From positions 1,798,001-1,862,000 of the forward strand of contig CAVTXI010000012.1 of NCBI GenBank assembly GCA_963738615.1: 64,000 nt of DNA, in the 5' to 3' direction. The position numbers were made by a program, and so were the translations under genes. Each line of letters starts with the position of its first letter. The stretch's first letter is position 1. This DNA is from CAVTWY01 sp963738615 (GTDB lineage: Bacteria; Pseudomonadota; Gammaproteobacteria; Burkholderiales; Burkholderiaceae_C). Shown here piece after piece: positions 1-7,196 of this stretch. The notes beneath the pieces were generated by a model. It saw only the letters and a list, made by a program, of their open reading frames with translations. It had not been told where the DNA came from and did no database searches.

Positions 1-445
1 GCATGTCGGCCGCGCGACCGCCGAAGTGCACCGGGATCAGCGCCTTCGTACGGGGTGTCACGGCAGCGTCGATCGCGCGCGGGTCAATGCACAACGTGGC
101 GGGGTCGATGTCGACGAACGTCACGTCGGCACCGAGGTAGCGAACGACCTCGGCGGTGGCCGTGAAGGTATGCGTGGTCGTGATCACCTCGTCGCCCGGG
201 CCGACGCCCAAGCCTTCGAGCGCGAGGTGCAGGCCGGCCGTGGCCGACGAGACGGCCACGCATTCGACGCCGTCAACGCCATCGACGCCGGTGACGCGAG
301 CCACGCAGCAAAGTTCTTCTTCGAAGCGGCGCGCCTTCGGCCCGGTGGTGACCCAGCCCGCGCGCAACGTGTCGACCACCTCGGCGATCTCGGCCTCGCC
401 GATCGAGGGCCGCGCGAAAGGGATGAAGGGCAGCTTGTCGGTCAT
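1..445 (-). CDS. DegT/DnrJ/EryC1-family aminotransferase (N-terminal part, cut by window edge)
   Basis: The minus-strand frame from the ATG at 445 runs open to the window edge for about 148 codons. It reads like the PLP-dependent sugar aminotransferase family: a start resembling MTDKLPFIPFARPSIGEAEI, then GWVTTGPKARRFEEEL, a PLP-phosphate-binding stretch (AVSSATAGLHLAL) and GPGDEVITTTHTFTATAE. The catalytic lysine would lie beyond the window. The start codon overlaps the stop of the upstream methyltransferase gene in an ATGA (442-445), so the two are probably translationally coupled. It is a second aminotransferase in this operon beside the WbpE-like gene at 4286-5413, which implies a second amino sugar or a modification of the glycan. 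The exact substrate cannot be read from the sequence. Confidence 0.85.
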   Translation of the reverse strand, partial: MTDKLPFIPFARPSIGEAEIAEVVDTLRAGWVTTGPKARRFEEELCCVARVTGVDGVDGVECVAVSSATAGLHLALEGLGVGPGDEVITTTHTFTATAEVVRYLGADVTFVDIDPATLCIDPRAIDAAVTPRTKALIPVHFGGRAADM

Positions 446-1230
446 CGCGCAGCCGGTTCCGTCGACCACGGCTTTTCGATCCAGACCAAGCGATGGCTGC
501 GCAACCACGGCAACTTGTCGAGCGCGCCGACCAGCCGCGGATGCACGCCAACAGCCACCCGCGCCAGCGGCGGCGCAAGCGTGACGCGATCGACGTGACG
601 CAGCACACCTTGCGGAAACAACGCGCGCAACTCGCGCAGCCGCAACCCGCGCACCAAGGCGCGGCCCGGCGCATGCGGCGGGCCCAGAACGAAGTCATAG
701 CTGAGCACCGCGCCACCGGGCTTCAGCCAGCGCCACATCGCGTCGGCCATCGCGCGGCGCGTTCCATCGTGAAGCAACGAACTGAACACGGTGAACTGCA
801 TCACCAAGTCGACGCTGCCCGGCGCGAGATCGACGTGTGCGGCGTGTGCGGCGTGTGCAGCATGTGCGGCGTCACCCACTTCGAGCCTTACCTCGGGCGG
901 CAGCGCCGCGCGCGCGGCGACGATGCGCTCGCGCAGCAGGTCGATGCCTACGAGGTGATGCGGCGCGAAGCCCGCGTCGATCAGCAGTTGCAGGTTGCCG
1001 CCCGCGCCGCAGCCGACCTCGACAGCGCATCGATCGCTGGGGTTGGCCCAGCCTGCGCGCTCGAGCATGCGCGCCAGCCCGACGCGGCGTTCGTTCAGCC
1101 AGTGCTGCACTTCGGGCCTCGATGCATCGTCGCGCCGCGCCTCGGCCACCTGGCGCCGAGCGTAGCGCGACGCCATCGACGCCGCGTCGTCGGGTGGCGT
1201 GGTCCGCAGCGGCGTCCGTGGGATCGTCAC
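442..1230 (-). CDS. class I SAM-dependent methyltransferase
   Basis: The 262-residue protein has the SAM-binding glycine motif VEVGCGAGGN near residues 69-78, an acidic strand end (VGIDLL) about 25 residues later, and a motif IV-like segment (LAPGSVDLVMQFTVFSSLL). This is a Rossmann-fold methyltransferase of the Methyltransf_11/25 type. It sits inside a polysaccharide operon, with 4-bp overlaps to the glycosyltransferase upstream and the aminotransferase downstream, so it probably methylates a sugar or nucleotide sugar; that role is inferred from context. An odd feature is an in-frame run of Ala-Ala-His triplets around residues 120-132, encoded by a tandem 9-bp repeat, placed between two core strands where families normally have a loop. 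Confidence 0.85.
   Translation of the reverse strand: MTIPRTPLRTTPPDDAASMASRYARRQVAEARRDDASRPEVQHWLNERRVGLARMLERAGWANPSDRCAVEVGCGAGGNLQLLIDAGFAPHHLVGIDLLRERIVAARAALPPEVRLEVGDAAHAAHAAHAAHVDLAPGSVDLVMQFTVFSSLLHDGTRRAMADAMWRWLKPGGAVLSYDFVLGPPHAPGRALVRGLRLRELRALFPQGVLRHVDRVTLAPPLARVAVGVHPRLVGALDKLPWLRSHRLVWIEKPWSTEPAAR
835..870 (-). repeat. 9-bp in-frame tandem repeat (4 units) in the methyltransferase gene
   Basis: Four consecutive 9-bp units (plus-strand consensus GTGTGCGGC, with one change in each of the last two) encode Ala-Ala-His four times on the minus strand. The unit length is a multiple of three, so copy-number change would alter the loop length without breaking the frame. Confidence 0.9.
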
Positions 1231-2510
1231 GCGACGCTCTCGCTCTGGTTCTGGTTCTGGCGTCGGCGCATGGCCTCGCGCACCGCGTCCAGAAAACGTT
1301 CGGCCAGCATCGGGTAGGTGTGGCGCGCCAAAACGTAATCACGCCCCTGGCGGCCCATCGCCGCACGTTCGCGCGGGCCGGCCATGGCCAGTTGACGCAA
1401 GCCACGCGCCAGCGCCTTGGGGTCTTCGGGTTCGACCGTCACGCCGCAGCCGGCCTCGCGCACCGGGTCGTTGCCGGCGTCCACCGAGTGAAGCACCACG
1501 CAGCCGGCCATCATGTAATCCATGAGCTTGTTCGGCGCGATGCCGAAGCGGTACAGCGGCGAGCGCTGCCAGCCGATGTAGGCGATGTCGATCGAACGCA
1601 GGAACGAGGGGATCTGCGCCTTCGGCACCGGCGGCAGGAAGATCACCGACGAGAGCTTCTTCTCGCGAACCAGGGCCTCCAGGCGCCCGCGCTCGTGGCC
1701 GTCGCCGACCAGCACGAACGCGAAGCGCTCTTCGCGCAGTTGTTCGGCAGCTTCGATCAGCACATGCATCGCGTTCGGCAAGCCCATCGAGCCGGCATAG
1801 CCGACGATCGTGCAGCGCTTGGCGCGTGCACGGTCCAGCGCGGCCTGCACATCCTCGCGCATCGCGACCGGCGGTTGCGCCCAGTCCTCGGGGGCCGTGC
1901 CGTTGGGCACAACGTGCAGCTTCATCAGGTCGAGCCCGCGTGAGCGCAGATGGTCGTGCACCTTCGGCAACATCGACACCACCAGGTCCGCGTTGCGGCA
2001 AGCCGCGCGTTCGGCCGCGCCGCACCACAACACGAACGGATGCGCGCGAGACATGCCCGACAGCTCGATCAGCGACAGCGGCCACAGATCGTGAACCTCC
2101 CACACCAGCATCGCGCCACAGGCCCGCGCGATGCGGCGCGCGACAGCGACATCGAAAGGGTAGGTGCTGGACGCGATGACGATGTCGGGCGTGAGTGAGC
2201 TGCCCAAGAATTCGGCATCGCGTCGCAGCGCCGCCAGGAACGCGCGCACGTTCGCCAGGCGCGCCAGTCCGTTGCCACGGTACGGCGGCGTGGCGTACCA
2301 GCGGTAGCGGATGCCGTCGATGGTTTCATCAGCAACGCCGGTGACCGCGTCGACACCTTCGGGCTGCGCGTGCCGCACGTGGCTGAACGACGCTGCCGCG
2401 ATCGTCACCTGGTGCCCCGTGCGGACCCACTCGCGCGCGAAGTGGTAGGGGCGATGCTCCATGCCCCAGCGCGGGCCACCGGCGTAGTGGTTGATCAGCA
2501 GAATCTTCAT
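1227..2510 (-). CDS. family 4 glycosyltransferase, WbuB-like
   Basis: The 427-residue GT-B glycosyltransferase begins with MKILLINHYAGGP. It carries EVHDLWPLSLIE (about residues 135-147), which is typical of WbuB/WbnE-like GT4 enzymes that add an amino sugar in O-antigen synthesis. The C-terminal half contains VVPNGTAPEDW, VGYAGSMGLPNAM and a donor-site stretch APNKLMDYMMAG followed by VEPEDPKALARGL. It is cytoplasmic and transfers a sugar from a nucleotide donor onto a growing lipid-linked glycan. The start overlaps the stop of the upstream glycosyltransferase by 4 bp, and the same holds at its own end. The C-terminal tail QNQNQ is encoded by a small hexamer repeat (1244-1260). The precise sugar and linkage are unknown. 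Confidence 0.88.
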   Translation of the reverse strand: MKILLINHYAGGPRWGMEHRPYHFAREWVRTGHQVTIAAASFSHVRHAQPEGVDAVTGVADETIDGIRYRWYATPPYRGNGLARLANVRAFLAALRRDAEFLGSSLTPDIVIASSTYPFDVAVARRIARACGAMLVWEVHDLWPLSLIELSGMSRAHPFVLWCGAAERAACRNADLVVSMLPKVHDHLRSRGLDLMKLHVVPNGTAPEDWAQPPVAMREDVQAALDRARAKRCTIVGYAGSMGLPNAMHVLIEAAEQLREERFAFVLVGDGHERGRLEALVREKKLSSVIFLPPVPKAQIPSFLRSIDIAYIGWQRSPLYRFGIAPNKLMDYMMAGCVVLHSVDAGNDPVREAGCGVTVEPEDPKALARGLRQLAMAGPRERAAMGRQGRDYVLARHTYPMLAERFLDAVREAMRRRQNQNQSESVA

Positions 2511-3637
2511 CTGGATCGGCCGCCGACCTCGTGTTTACCGATCGCATGATCGCCGACTGCGAGAAGACGTTCGACGAACGCGGCCACCGACACATCAAAA
2601 CGTGCGTGCACCTCGACCCACGCGCGGTTGGTCCGCGCCACGTCGGCGGCGCGTGGGGCCAGCGCGCCGAGCATCGCCAGCATATCGTCGCGTACGTGGT
2701 CGTTCACTGCTTCGATCACGATTCCATTCTCACCGTGGCGCACCACCTCACGGTTGGCGGGCAGGTCCGACACGATGGGCACACAACCGTACGCCATCGC
2801 CTCGAGCAGCGACACCGATGTCGAGTCGCTGTGGGGCAGGCTGACGAACCAGCGCGCGCGGCGGTAGTGAACTGCCTGCGCATGCGCGTCCAGGTGGCCG
2901 ACGAAGCTCACGCGCGACGCAAGGCCCAGGGCCGTGACCCGCGCCTCGAGCGCCGCGCGCATCGAACCGTCATGCGCAACAACCAGCCGCGCGTCGTCGC
3001 GCCGCGCGGCCACGCTCGCAAAGAGGTTGATCACCCGATGCGGCGCATACAGCGGCTCGAGCGCGCGGTTGGCGTAGAAAAGCCAAGGTTGTTTGACGGC
3101 TTCGTCGGCCGCCGCAGGCATGTCACGCAGGCCCATCGGAAACACCATCACGTCGCGCGCGCCGAAGTCGCGCATGCGCTGCGCCATGTGCTGCGAATCG
3201 CTGGTCGCGACCGCGCTCGCCGCCAGCACACGACGCAACAGCCAACGCGCGACCACGTTGCGCTGCGGCGTGTGCAGCACGTCCGAACCCCAGGCCGACG
3301 AAGCCAGTTGCCCGCGCACGCGACCCACACGCTGCGCCAGCCACGCCAGCGTGCCGTGCGACGTCAGGTAGTGCGCGTGAATCCAGTCGGGTTCGACGGC
3401 GCGCAGCCAGCGCGACAGGCGCGGCAGCGTCGTCAACACGCCGACGTTGCCGCCGCCGTGGCGCGGGTGCGTGTCCAGCGCCAGGCGGTGCGACGCGGGC
3501 AGCACGCTGTCGAAGCCGGGCAGGAAGCCGCGGCTCGACGCAGCGTGGAGCTGGACGTTGCCGCGATGCACCGCCAGCGCGCGCGCCCACTCGAGCAGAT
3601 GCGGGCTTTCGCCGTCACCGAACAACACGAGCTTCAT
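2507..3637 (-). CDS. family 4 glycosyltransferase
   Basis: The 376-residue protein starts MKLVLFGDGESPHLLEWARAL. It has the GT4 features of an acceptor-side SAWGSDVL (near residue 117), a hinge with VFPMGLRDMP, and a C-terminal donor domain with SFVGHLDAHAQAVHYRRA and VSLPHSDSTSVSLLEAMAYGCVPIVSDLPANREVV. The E-x7-E region corresponds to SLLEAMAYGCVPIVSD. It acts in the cytoplasm on the polysaccharide repeat unit. It overlaps both neighbours by 4 bp (the acyltransferase upstream and the second glycosyltransferase downstream), so it is a central gene of the operon. Donor and acceptor are not predictable. Confidence 0.87.
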   Translation of the reverse strand: MKLVLFGDGESPHLLEWARALAVHRGNVQLHAASSRGFLPGFDSVLPASHRLALDTHPRHGGGNVGVLTTLPRLSRWLRAVEPDWIHAHYLTSHGTLAWLAQRVGRVRGQLASSAWGSDVLHTPQRNVVARWLLRRVLAASAVATSDSQHMAQRMRDFGARDVMVFPMGLRDMPAAADEAVKQPWLFYANRALEPLYAPHRVINLFASVAARRDDARLVVAHDGSMRAALEARVTALGLASRVSFVGHLDAHAQAVHYRRARWFVSLPHSDSTSVSLLEAMAYGCVPIVSDLPANREVVRHGENGIVIEAVNDHVRDDMLAMLGALAPRAADVARTNRAWVEVHARFDVSVAAFVERLLAVGDHAIGKHEVGGRSR

Positions 3638-4269
3638 CGGTCGCGATCACCCGTGTGGTGGCTTACCTGTTTACTTGCATGCGCCCACGCAGCACGCAGC
3701 GGCGCCAACACCTGCGCCAGTTCCGGGTGGGAAGCGAAGAAGCGCTCGTCCGCATCGCGCGTATCGCCAACCACTTGCGCCGGGTTGCCAGCGATCACCG
3801 AGAAGTCGGCGAACGTGCCGCGCACCACGCTGCCGGCACGCACCAGACAGCCACGGCCCAGCGTGCAGCCGGCCTCGAGCACGCTGTGCGGCCCCACAAA
3901 GGTGTACGCGCCGATGTGCACCGGCGCGCTGACCCATCCCGGGCGCTCGTCCATCCAATGCACGAACTCGCGGCCCAGCAGGCGCTGCGCGCGGTGCGAG
4001 CTGTGCGTGACGATCGCGCAGTGGCTGGTGATCTGCACGCCTTCGTCGATCGTCACGCCATGGCTCGCATCGATCACGTTGAAAGGGCCGATATAAACGT
4101 GGTTGCACAGCACCAGGCGGTCTTCGTGGTCGATGCAGTTCGACGGCGAGATGCGCGTCATCGGCAGCTCACGCCCCTGCGAGGTCTCACCAAAGACGAT
4201 GCGAAACGCCAGCGCGTGCAGCAGGCGGCGCGCAACGCGGCGGCGCAGACGGTTGATGCGCGCGATCAT
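3634..4269 (-). CDS. left-handed beta-helix (hexapeptide) acyltransferase
   Basis: The 211-residue protein is built from hexapeptide turns: VLCNHVYIGPFNVIDA, GVTIDEGVQITSHCAIVTHSSH, VHIGAYTFVGPHSVLEAGCTLGRGCLVRAGSVV and the closing VIAGNPAQVVGDTR. The THSSH segment supplies the likely catalytic histidine of the WbbJ/maltose-acetyltransferase superfamily. An N-terminal arginine-rich amphipathic stretch (MIARINRLRRRVARRLLHAL) may lie against the membrane. It probably O- or N-acetylates a glycan sugar. It follows the WbpE-like gene after 16 bp and overlaps the next glycosyltransferase by 4 bp. The acyl acceptor is unknown. Confidence 0.85.
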   Translation of the reverse strand: MIARINRLRRRVARRLLHALAFRIVFGETSQGRELPMTRISPSNCIDHEDRLVLCNHVYIGPFNVIDASHGVTIDEGVQITSHCAIVTHSSHRAQRLLGREFVHWMDERPGWVSAPVHIGAYTFVGPHSVLEAGCTLGRGCLVRAGSVVRGTFADFSVIAGNPAQVVGDTRDADERFFASHPELAQVLAPLRAAWAHASKQVSHHTGDRDR

Positions 4270-4285
4270 CGTGATGCCGCGCGAA

Positions 4286-5413
4286 TCAGCCGCCCACCGC
4301 CCATCGACGCACCGCGTCGATCACGCGCGCCTGATCCTGCGCGCGCAAGTCCGCGCTCATCGGCAGGCTGATCACCTCGCGCGACAACCGCGCCGCCACG
4401 GCGCAGGCGGCGGCGTTCGCGTAGCGCGCGTAGGCCGGCTGGTGATGCAGCGGCATCGGGTAGTGAATGGCGGTCGGGATGCTTTGCGCGTGCAGCGCGG
4501 CAGCCAGGGCGTCTCGGCGTTGGCCTTGGCCTTGGCCTTTGCTTTCGTGTACGCGCAGCGTGTACTGCGCGTGCACGCTCGTACGACGAGAACGCAGCAC
4601 GGTCGGCGCAACGTTGTTCAGGCCCGCGAACGCATCGTCGTAGCGCGCGGCAATCTCGCGCCTGCGCGCCAGCTCCCAATCGAAACGCGGCAACTTCGCC
4701 AGCAGCACCGCGCATTGCAGCGTGTCCATGCGCCCGCCGACGCCGACGCGCACGTGGCGGTAGCGCTCGCGCTGGCCGTGAATGCGAATCTCACGCGCGG
4801 CCTGCGCCAGCGCGTCGTCGTTGGTGAACAGCGCGCCGCCGTCGCCATAACAACCCAGCGGCTTGCTCGGAAAAAAGCTCGTCGCGCCGAACGCGCCGAA
4901 GCTGCCGCTGGCGCAACCATCGAACAGCGCACCAAAGCTTTGCGCTGCGTCTTCCACCAACGCAAGCCCATGCCGCGTCGCGATGCCTTCGATCGTGGCC
5001 ATGTCGGCGCACTGGCCGTAAAGGCTCACCGGCATCAACCCACGCGTGCGTGGCGTGATCGCGGCTTCGATGAGCGTGGCGTCGATCAACGTCGTGTCTG
5101 ATTCGACGTCGACGAACACCGGCACGCCGCCCGCAAGCACGATCGCTTCGGCCGTCGCGGCAAAACTGAACGGCGTGGTGATCACCTCGTCACCGGGTGC
5201 GAGGTCAAGCGCCATCAGTGCAATCAGCAGCGCCTCGGTCCCACTGGCCACCGTGATCGCATGGCGCACGCCCACACGTGCGGCGAGCGCGGCTTCGAGC
5301 TCGGCGACTTCGGGGCCCATGATGTAGCGGCCGTGCTCGAGCACGCGCTTCATGCGCGCGAGGATGTCGACCTCGAGCGCGGCGTACGGAGTCTTCAGGT
5401 CGATGAACTCCAC
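4286..5413 (-). CDS. wbpE: WbpE/WlbC-like UDP-3-oxo-GlcNAcA aminotransferase
   Basis: The 375-residue fold-type I PLP aminotransferase starts MEFIDLKTPYAALEVDILAR. It has the PLP-binding VASGTEALLIAL (residues 55-66), the EDAAQSFGA segment (D155, Q158) and SFFPSKPLGCYGDGG, with the Schiff-base lysine at about K184. This matches WbpE/WlbC, which convert UDP-3-keto-GlcNAcA to UDP-GlcNAc(3NH2)A using glutamate. The genes immediately upstream encode a WbpD-like N-acetyltransferase (3-bp gap) and a WbpB-like dehydrogenase, the enzymes that act after and before it in the same pathway, which strengthens the call. A Gly-Gln repeat (residues about 293-298) comes from a TTGGCC hexamer array at 4520-4537. 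Related DegT enzymes with other substrates remain possible. Confidence 0.88.
   Translation of the reverse strand: MEFIDLKTPYAALEVDILARMKRVLEHGRYIMGPEVAELEAALAARVGVRHAITVASGTEALLIALMALDLAPGDEVITTPFSFAATAEAIVLAGGVPVFVDVESDTTLIDATLIEAAITPRTRGLMPVSLYGQCADMATIEGIATRHGLALVEDAAQSFGALFDGCASGSFGAFGATSFFPSKPLGCYGDGGALFTNDDALAQAAREIRIHGQRERYRHVRVGVGGRMDTLQCAVLLAKLPRFDWELARRREIAARYDDAFAGLNNVAPTVLRSRRTSVHAQYTLRVHESKGQGQGQRRDALAAALHAQSIPTAIHYPMPLHHQPAYARYANAAACAVAARLSREVISLPMSADLRAQDQARVIDAVRRWAVGG
4520..4537 (-). repeat. hexamer tandem repeat (TTGGCC x3) encoding Gly-Gln
   Basis: Three perfect TTGGCC units read on the minus strand as (Gly-Gln)3 inside the WbpE-like protein. It is a short in-frame microsatellite like several others in the window. 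Confidence 0.8.
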
Positions 5414-5416
5414 GGT

Positions 5417-5995
5417 TCACGCGGCGCGCAGCACGCCACCCCTCATCACGTACCGATCCCCGGTCACCGGGCACGTGGCCTCTGCGTCACCAGTCAATGG
5501 GAGCGCGAGGCGCTCGCCGTGCCGGCTCATCCAACCGGCTGGACGCGCTGGCACACCCATCACCAGCGCGTGGTCAGGCACGTCGTGGGTGACGACGGCA
5601 CCCGCGGCGACAAAGGCGTACGCGCCAATCGTGGTGCCGCAGACGATGGTGGCGTTCGCACCGATCGTGGCGCCGTGCTTCACGCGCGTCGGCGCGAACG
5701 CATGCTTGCGTTGCACGGCCGCGCGCGGGTTGCGCACATTGGTGAAGACAGCGCTGGGGCCGACGAACACATCGTCTTCGAGCGTCACGCCTTCGTAGAT
5801 CGACACGTGGTTCTGCACGCGCACGCGCTGGCCAAGGTGAACGCCAGGGCCGACGTAGACACCCTGCCCCAGCACGCACCCCGCGCCGATGCGCGCGCCG
5901 CTGCTGACGTGCACGAAGTGCCACACCCGCGTGCCCTCGCCGATGCCCGCGCCTTCGTCGACGACGGCGCTGGGGTGGACGAAGCAGGGGTTCAT
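5417..5995 (-). CDS. wbpD: WbpD/WlbB-like UDP-GlcNAc(3NH2)A N-acetyltransferase
   Basis: The 192-residue left-handed beta-helix acetyltransferase starts MNPCFVHPSAVVDEGAGIGEG and contains TRVWHFVHVSSGARIGAGCVLGQ, VQNHVSIYEGVTLEDDVFVGPSAVFTNVRNPRA and the closing ALVMGVPARPAGWMS. The NHVSIYEGV and FTNVRNPRA segments are hallmarks of WbpD/WlbB/FdtC-type amino-sugar acetyltransferases, and the length matches WbpD (about 190 residues). It transfers acetyl from acetyl-CoA to the 3-amino group made by the WbpE-like enzyme, giving UDP-GlcNAc(3NAc)A. It lies 20 bp after the wbpB-like gene and 3 bp before the wbpE-like gene. Confidence 0.88.
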   Translation of the reverse strand: MNPCFVHPSAVVDEGAGIGEGTRVWHFVHVSSGARIGAGCVLGQGVYVGPGVHLGQRVRVQNHVSIYEGVTLEDDVFVGPSAVFTNVRNPRAAVQRKHAFAPTRVKHGATIGANATIVCGTTIGAYAFVAAGAVVTHDVPDHALVMGVPARPAGWMSRHGERLALPLTGDAEATCPVTGDRYVMRGGVLRAA

Positions 5996-6015
5996 CGCGC
6001 CGCGAACGATGAGTG

Positions 6016-7098
6016 TCAGTCGCGGCCCAGCGGCAACGTGACCACGCGGCCCTCGTGCGCACTTTGGTACGCCGCCGCCAACACTTCGAGTGACCGCAGG
6101 CCTTCGGCGCTGTCGACGGCATCACTCGCCCGACCATGCAGCGACGCCAACACCTGCGCATACACGCCCGCATGGCCGCGGCTGTCGGGCGAGGGCGGCG
6201 CGTCGTTGTTGGCGCGCATCGCCGCGTCTTCGGGCTGCGCCTCGTCGAAGGCCCAGTGCTCGACGCGGTTGACGGCCGCGCCGCCCACGCGCACCGTGCC
6301 GCGCTCGCCCAGCACGGTGATACTGCCTTCGAAGTTGCGCTCGTGCGCCAGCATCGTGACCGCGATCGACGCGAGCGCGCCACTGGCCAGTCGCAGCGAC
6401 ATCACGCCGGTGTCTTCGGCTTCGATACGCCGCGCCAGCGTGGCGGCGAAGGCATGCACCTTCGCGACCGGCCCGACCAGCCAGTCGACCATGTCGATGT
6501 AGTGGCTGGCCTGGTTCATGAAGGCGCCCCCGTCCAGCGCCCACGTGCCGCGCCAGGGCGCCGCGTCGTAGTAGCTCTGCGGGCGCGTCCAGAACACGTT
6601 GACCGACACCATCGCAATGCGACCGAAGCGGCCCTGATCGACCGCACGCTTCAACGCCACCAGCGGCGCCTCGAGCCGGGTCTGCTTGACGACGAAGAGG
6701 CGCGTGCCCGCGGCCTCGAAAGCGCGCACCATCGCCAGCCCGTCTTTCCAACGCGTGGCCATGGGCTTTTCAGTCAGCACATGCAGCCCGGCGCGCGCGG
6801 CCGCGATGGCCTGCGGCGCATGCAAGCCACTGGGTGTGGCGAGCACCACAAGATCGAGTTCACCGCGCAGCGCATCGATCATCGACTCGAGCGAGGTGAA
6901 GCGTGGGACATCGGTGCCCAGCACACCAGGCGCCGCCACGGCCGAGGGGTTCGAATCACACAACGCGACGAGTTGCGCCTGCTGGTCGTGACGCGCGATC
7001 GCGTCGAGGTGTTGACCGGCGATACGCCCGCAGCCGACCAGCGCGATGCGCACGCGACGACCGGTGATGGCGGGGCTCGAACGGCGGGGCGCATTCAT
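6016..7098 (-). CDS. wbpB: WbpB-like UDP-GlcNAcA 3-dehydrogenase (Gfo/Idh/MocA family)
   Basis: The 360-residue NAD-dependent oxidoreductase has a Rossmann motif VGCGRIAGQH (residues about 22-31), the conserved TEKPMA (near 109-114, with the family's EKP lysine) and DGGAFMNQASHYIDMVDWL (near 189-207), which carries the catalytic histidine region. By analogy to WbpB it oxidises the C3 hydroxyl of UDP-GlcNAc uronic acid for transamination by the WbpE-like enzyme. It is the first gene of the minus-strand operon and is divergent from lysS, with about 98 bp between starts. The UDP-GlcNAc 6-dehydrogenase (wbpA) that would make its substrate is not in the window. Other Gfo/Idh sugar dehydrogenases look similar, so the symbol rests mainly on the cassette. 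Confidence 0.85.
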   Translation of the reverse strand: MNAPRRSSPAITGRRVRIALVGCGRIAGQHLDAIARHDQQAQLVALCDSNPSAVAAPGVLGTDVPRFTSLESMIDALRGELDLVVLATPSGLHAPQAIAAARAGLHVLTEKPMATRWKDGLAMVRAFEAAGTRLFVVKQTRLEAPLVALKRAVDQGRFGRIAMVSVNVFWTRPQSYYDAAPWRGTWALDGGAFMNQASHYIDMVDWLVGPVAKVHAFAATLARRIEAEDTGVMSLRLASGALASIAVTMLAHERNFEGSITVLGERGTVRVGGAAVNRVEHWAFDEAQPEDAAMRANNDAPPSPDSRGHAGVYAQVLASLHGRASDAVDSAEGLRSLEVLAAAYQSAHEGRVVTLPLGRD

Positions 7099-7165
7099 CG
7101 ATTGGCAGTGTAGGCGGCACCCCGCTGACGCAGCGGGTCAGACCGATCGTGCAAAGGCCGCCTCC

Positions 7166-7171
7166 TACAAT
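7166..7171 (+). promoter_or_regulatory. putative -10 element of lysS
   Basis: TACAAT lies 25 bp upstream of the lysS ATG at 7197, a spacing and form common for sigma-70 promoters in Burkholderiales. No convincing -35 box is visible. Transcription from here would start at about 7178, which excludes the longer in-frame start at 7149 and supports 7197. Confidence 0.45.
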
Positions 7172-7196
7172 CGCGCCCCCTCTCGAAAGCCGCGCC

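Noticed and set aside
26..598. Long plus-strand open frames covering the left end
   Set aside because: They are antisense shadows of the minus-strand aminotransferase and methyltransferase, which show clear family motifs; high GC leaves long open frames on both strands.
2531..4096. 521-codon plus-strand open frame
   Set aside because: Composition is Arg/His/Gln-rich without any family motif and it lies opposite two intact glycosyltransferase/acyltransferase genes.
7149..7196. Longer lysS start at 7149
   Set aside because: A -10-like TACAAT lies downstream of it at 7166 and the extra residues are not LysS-like.
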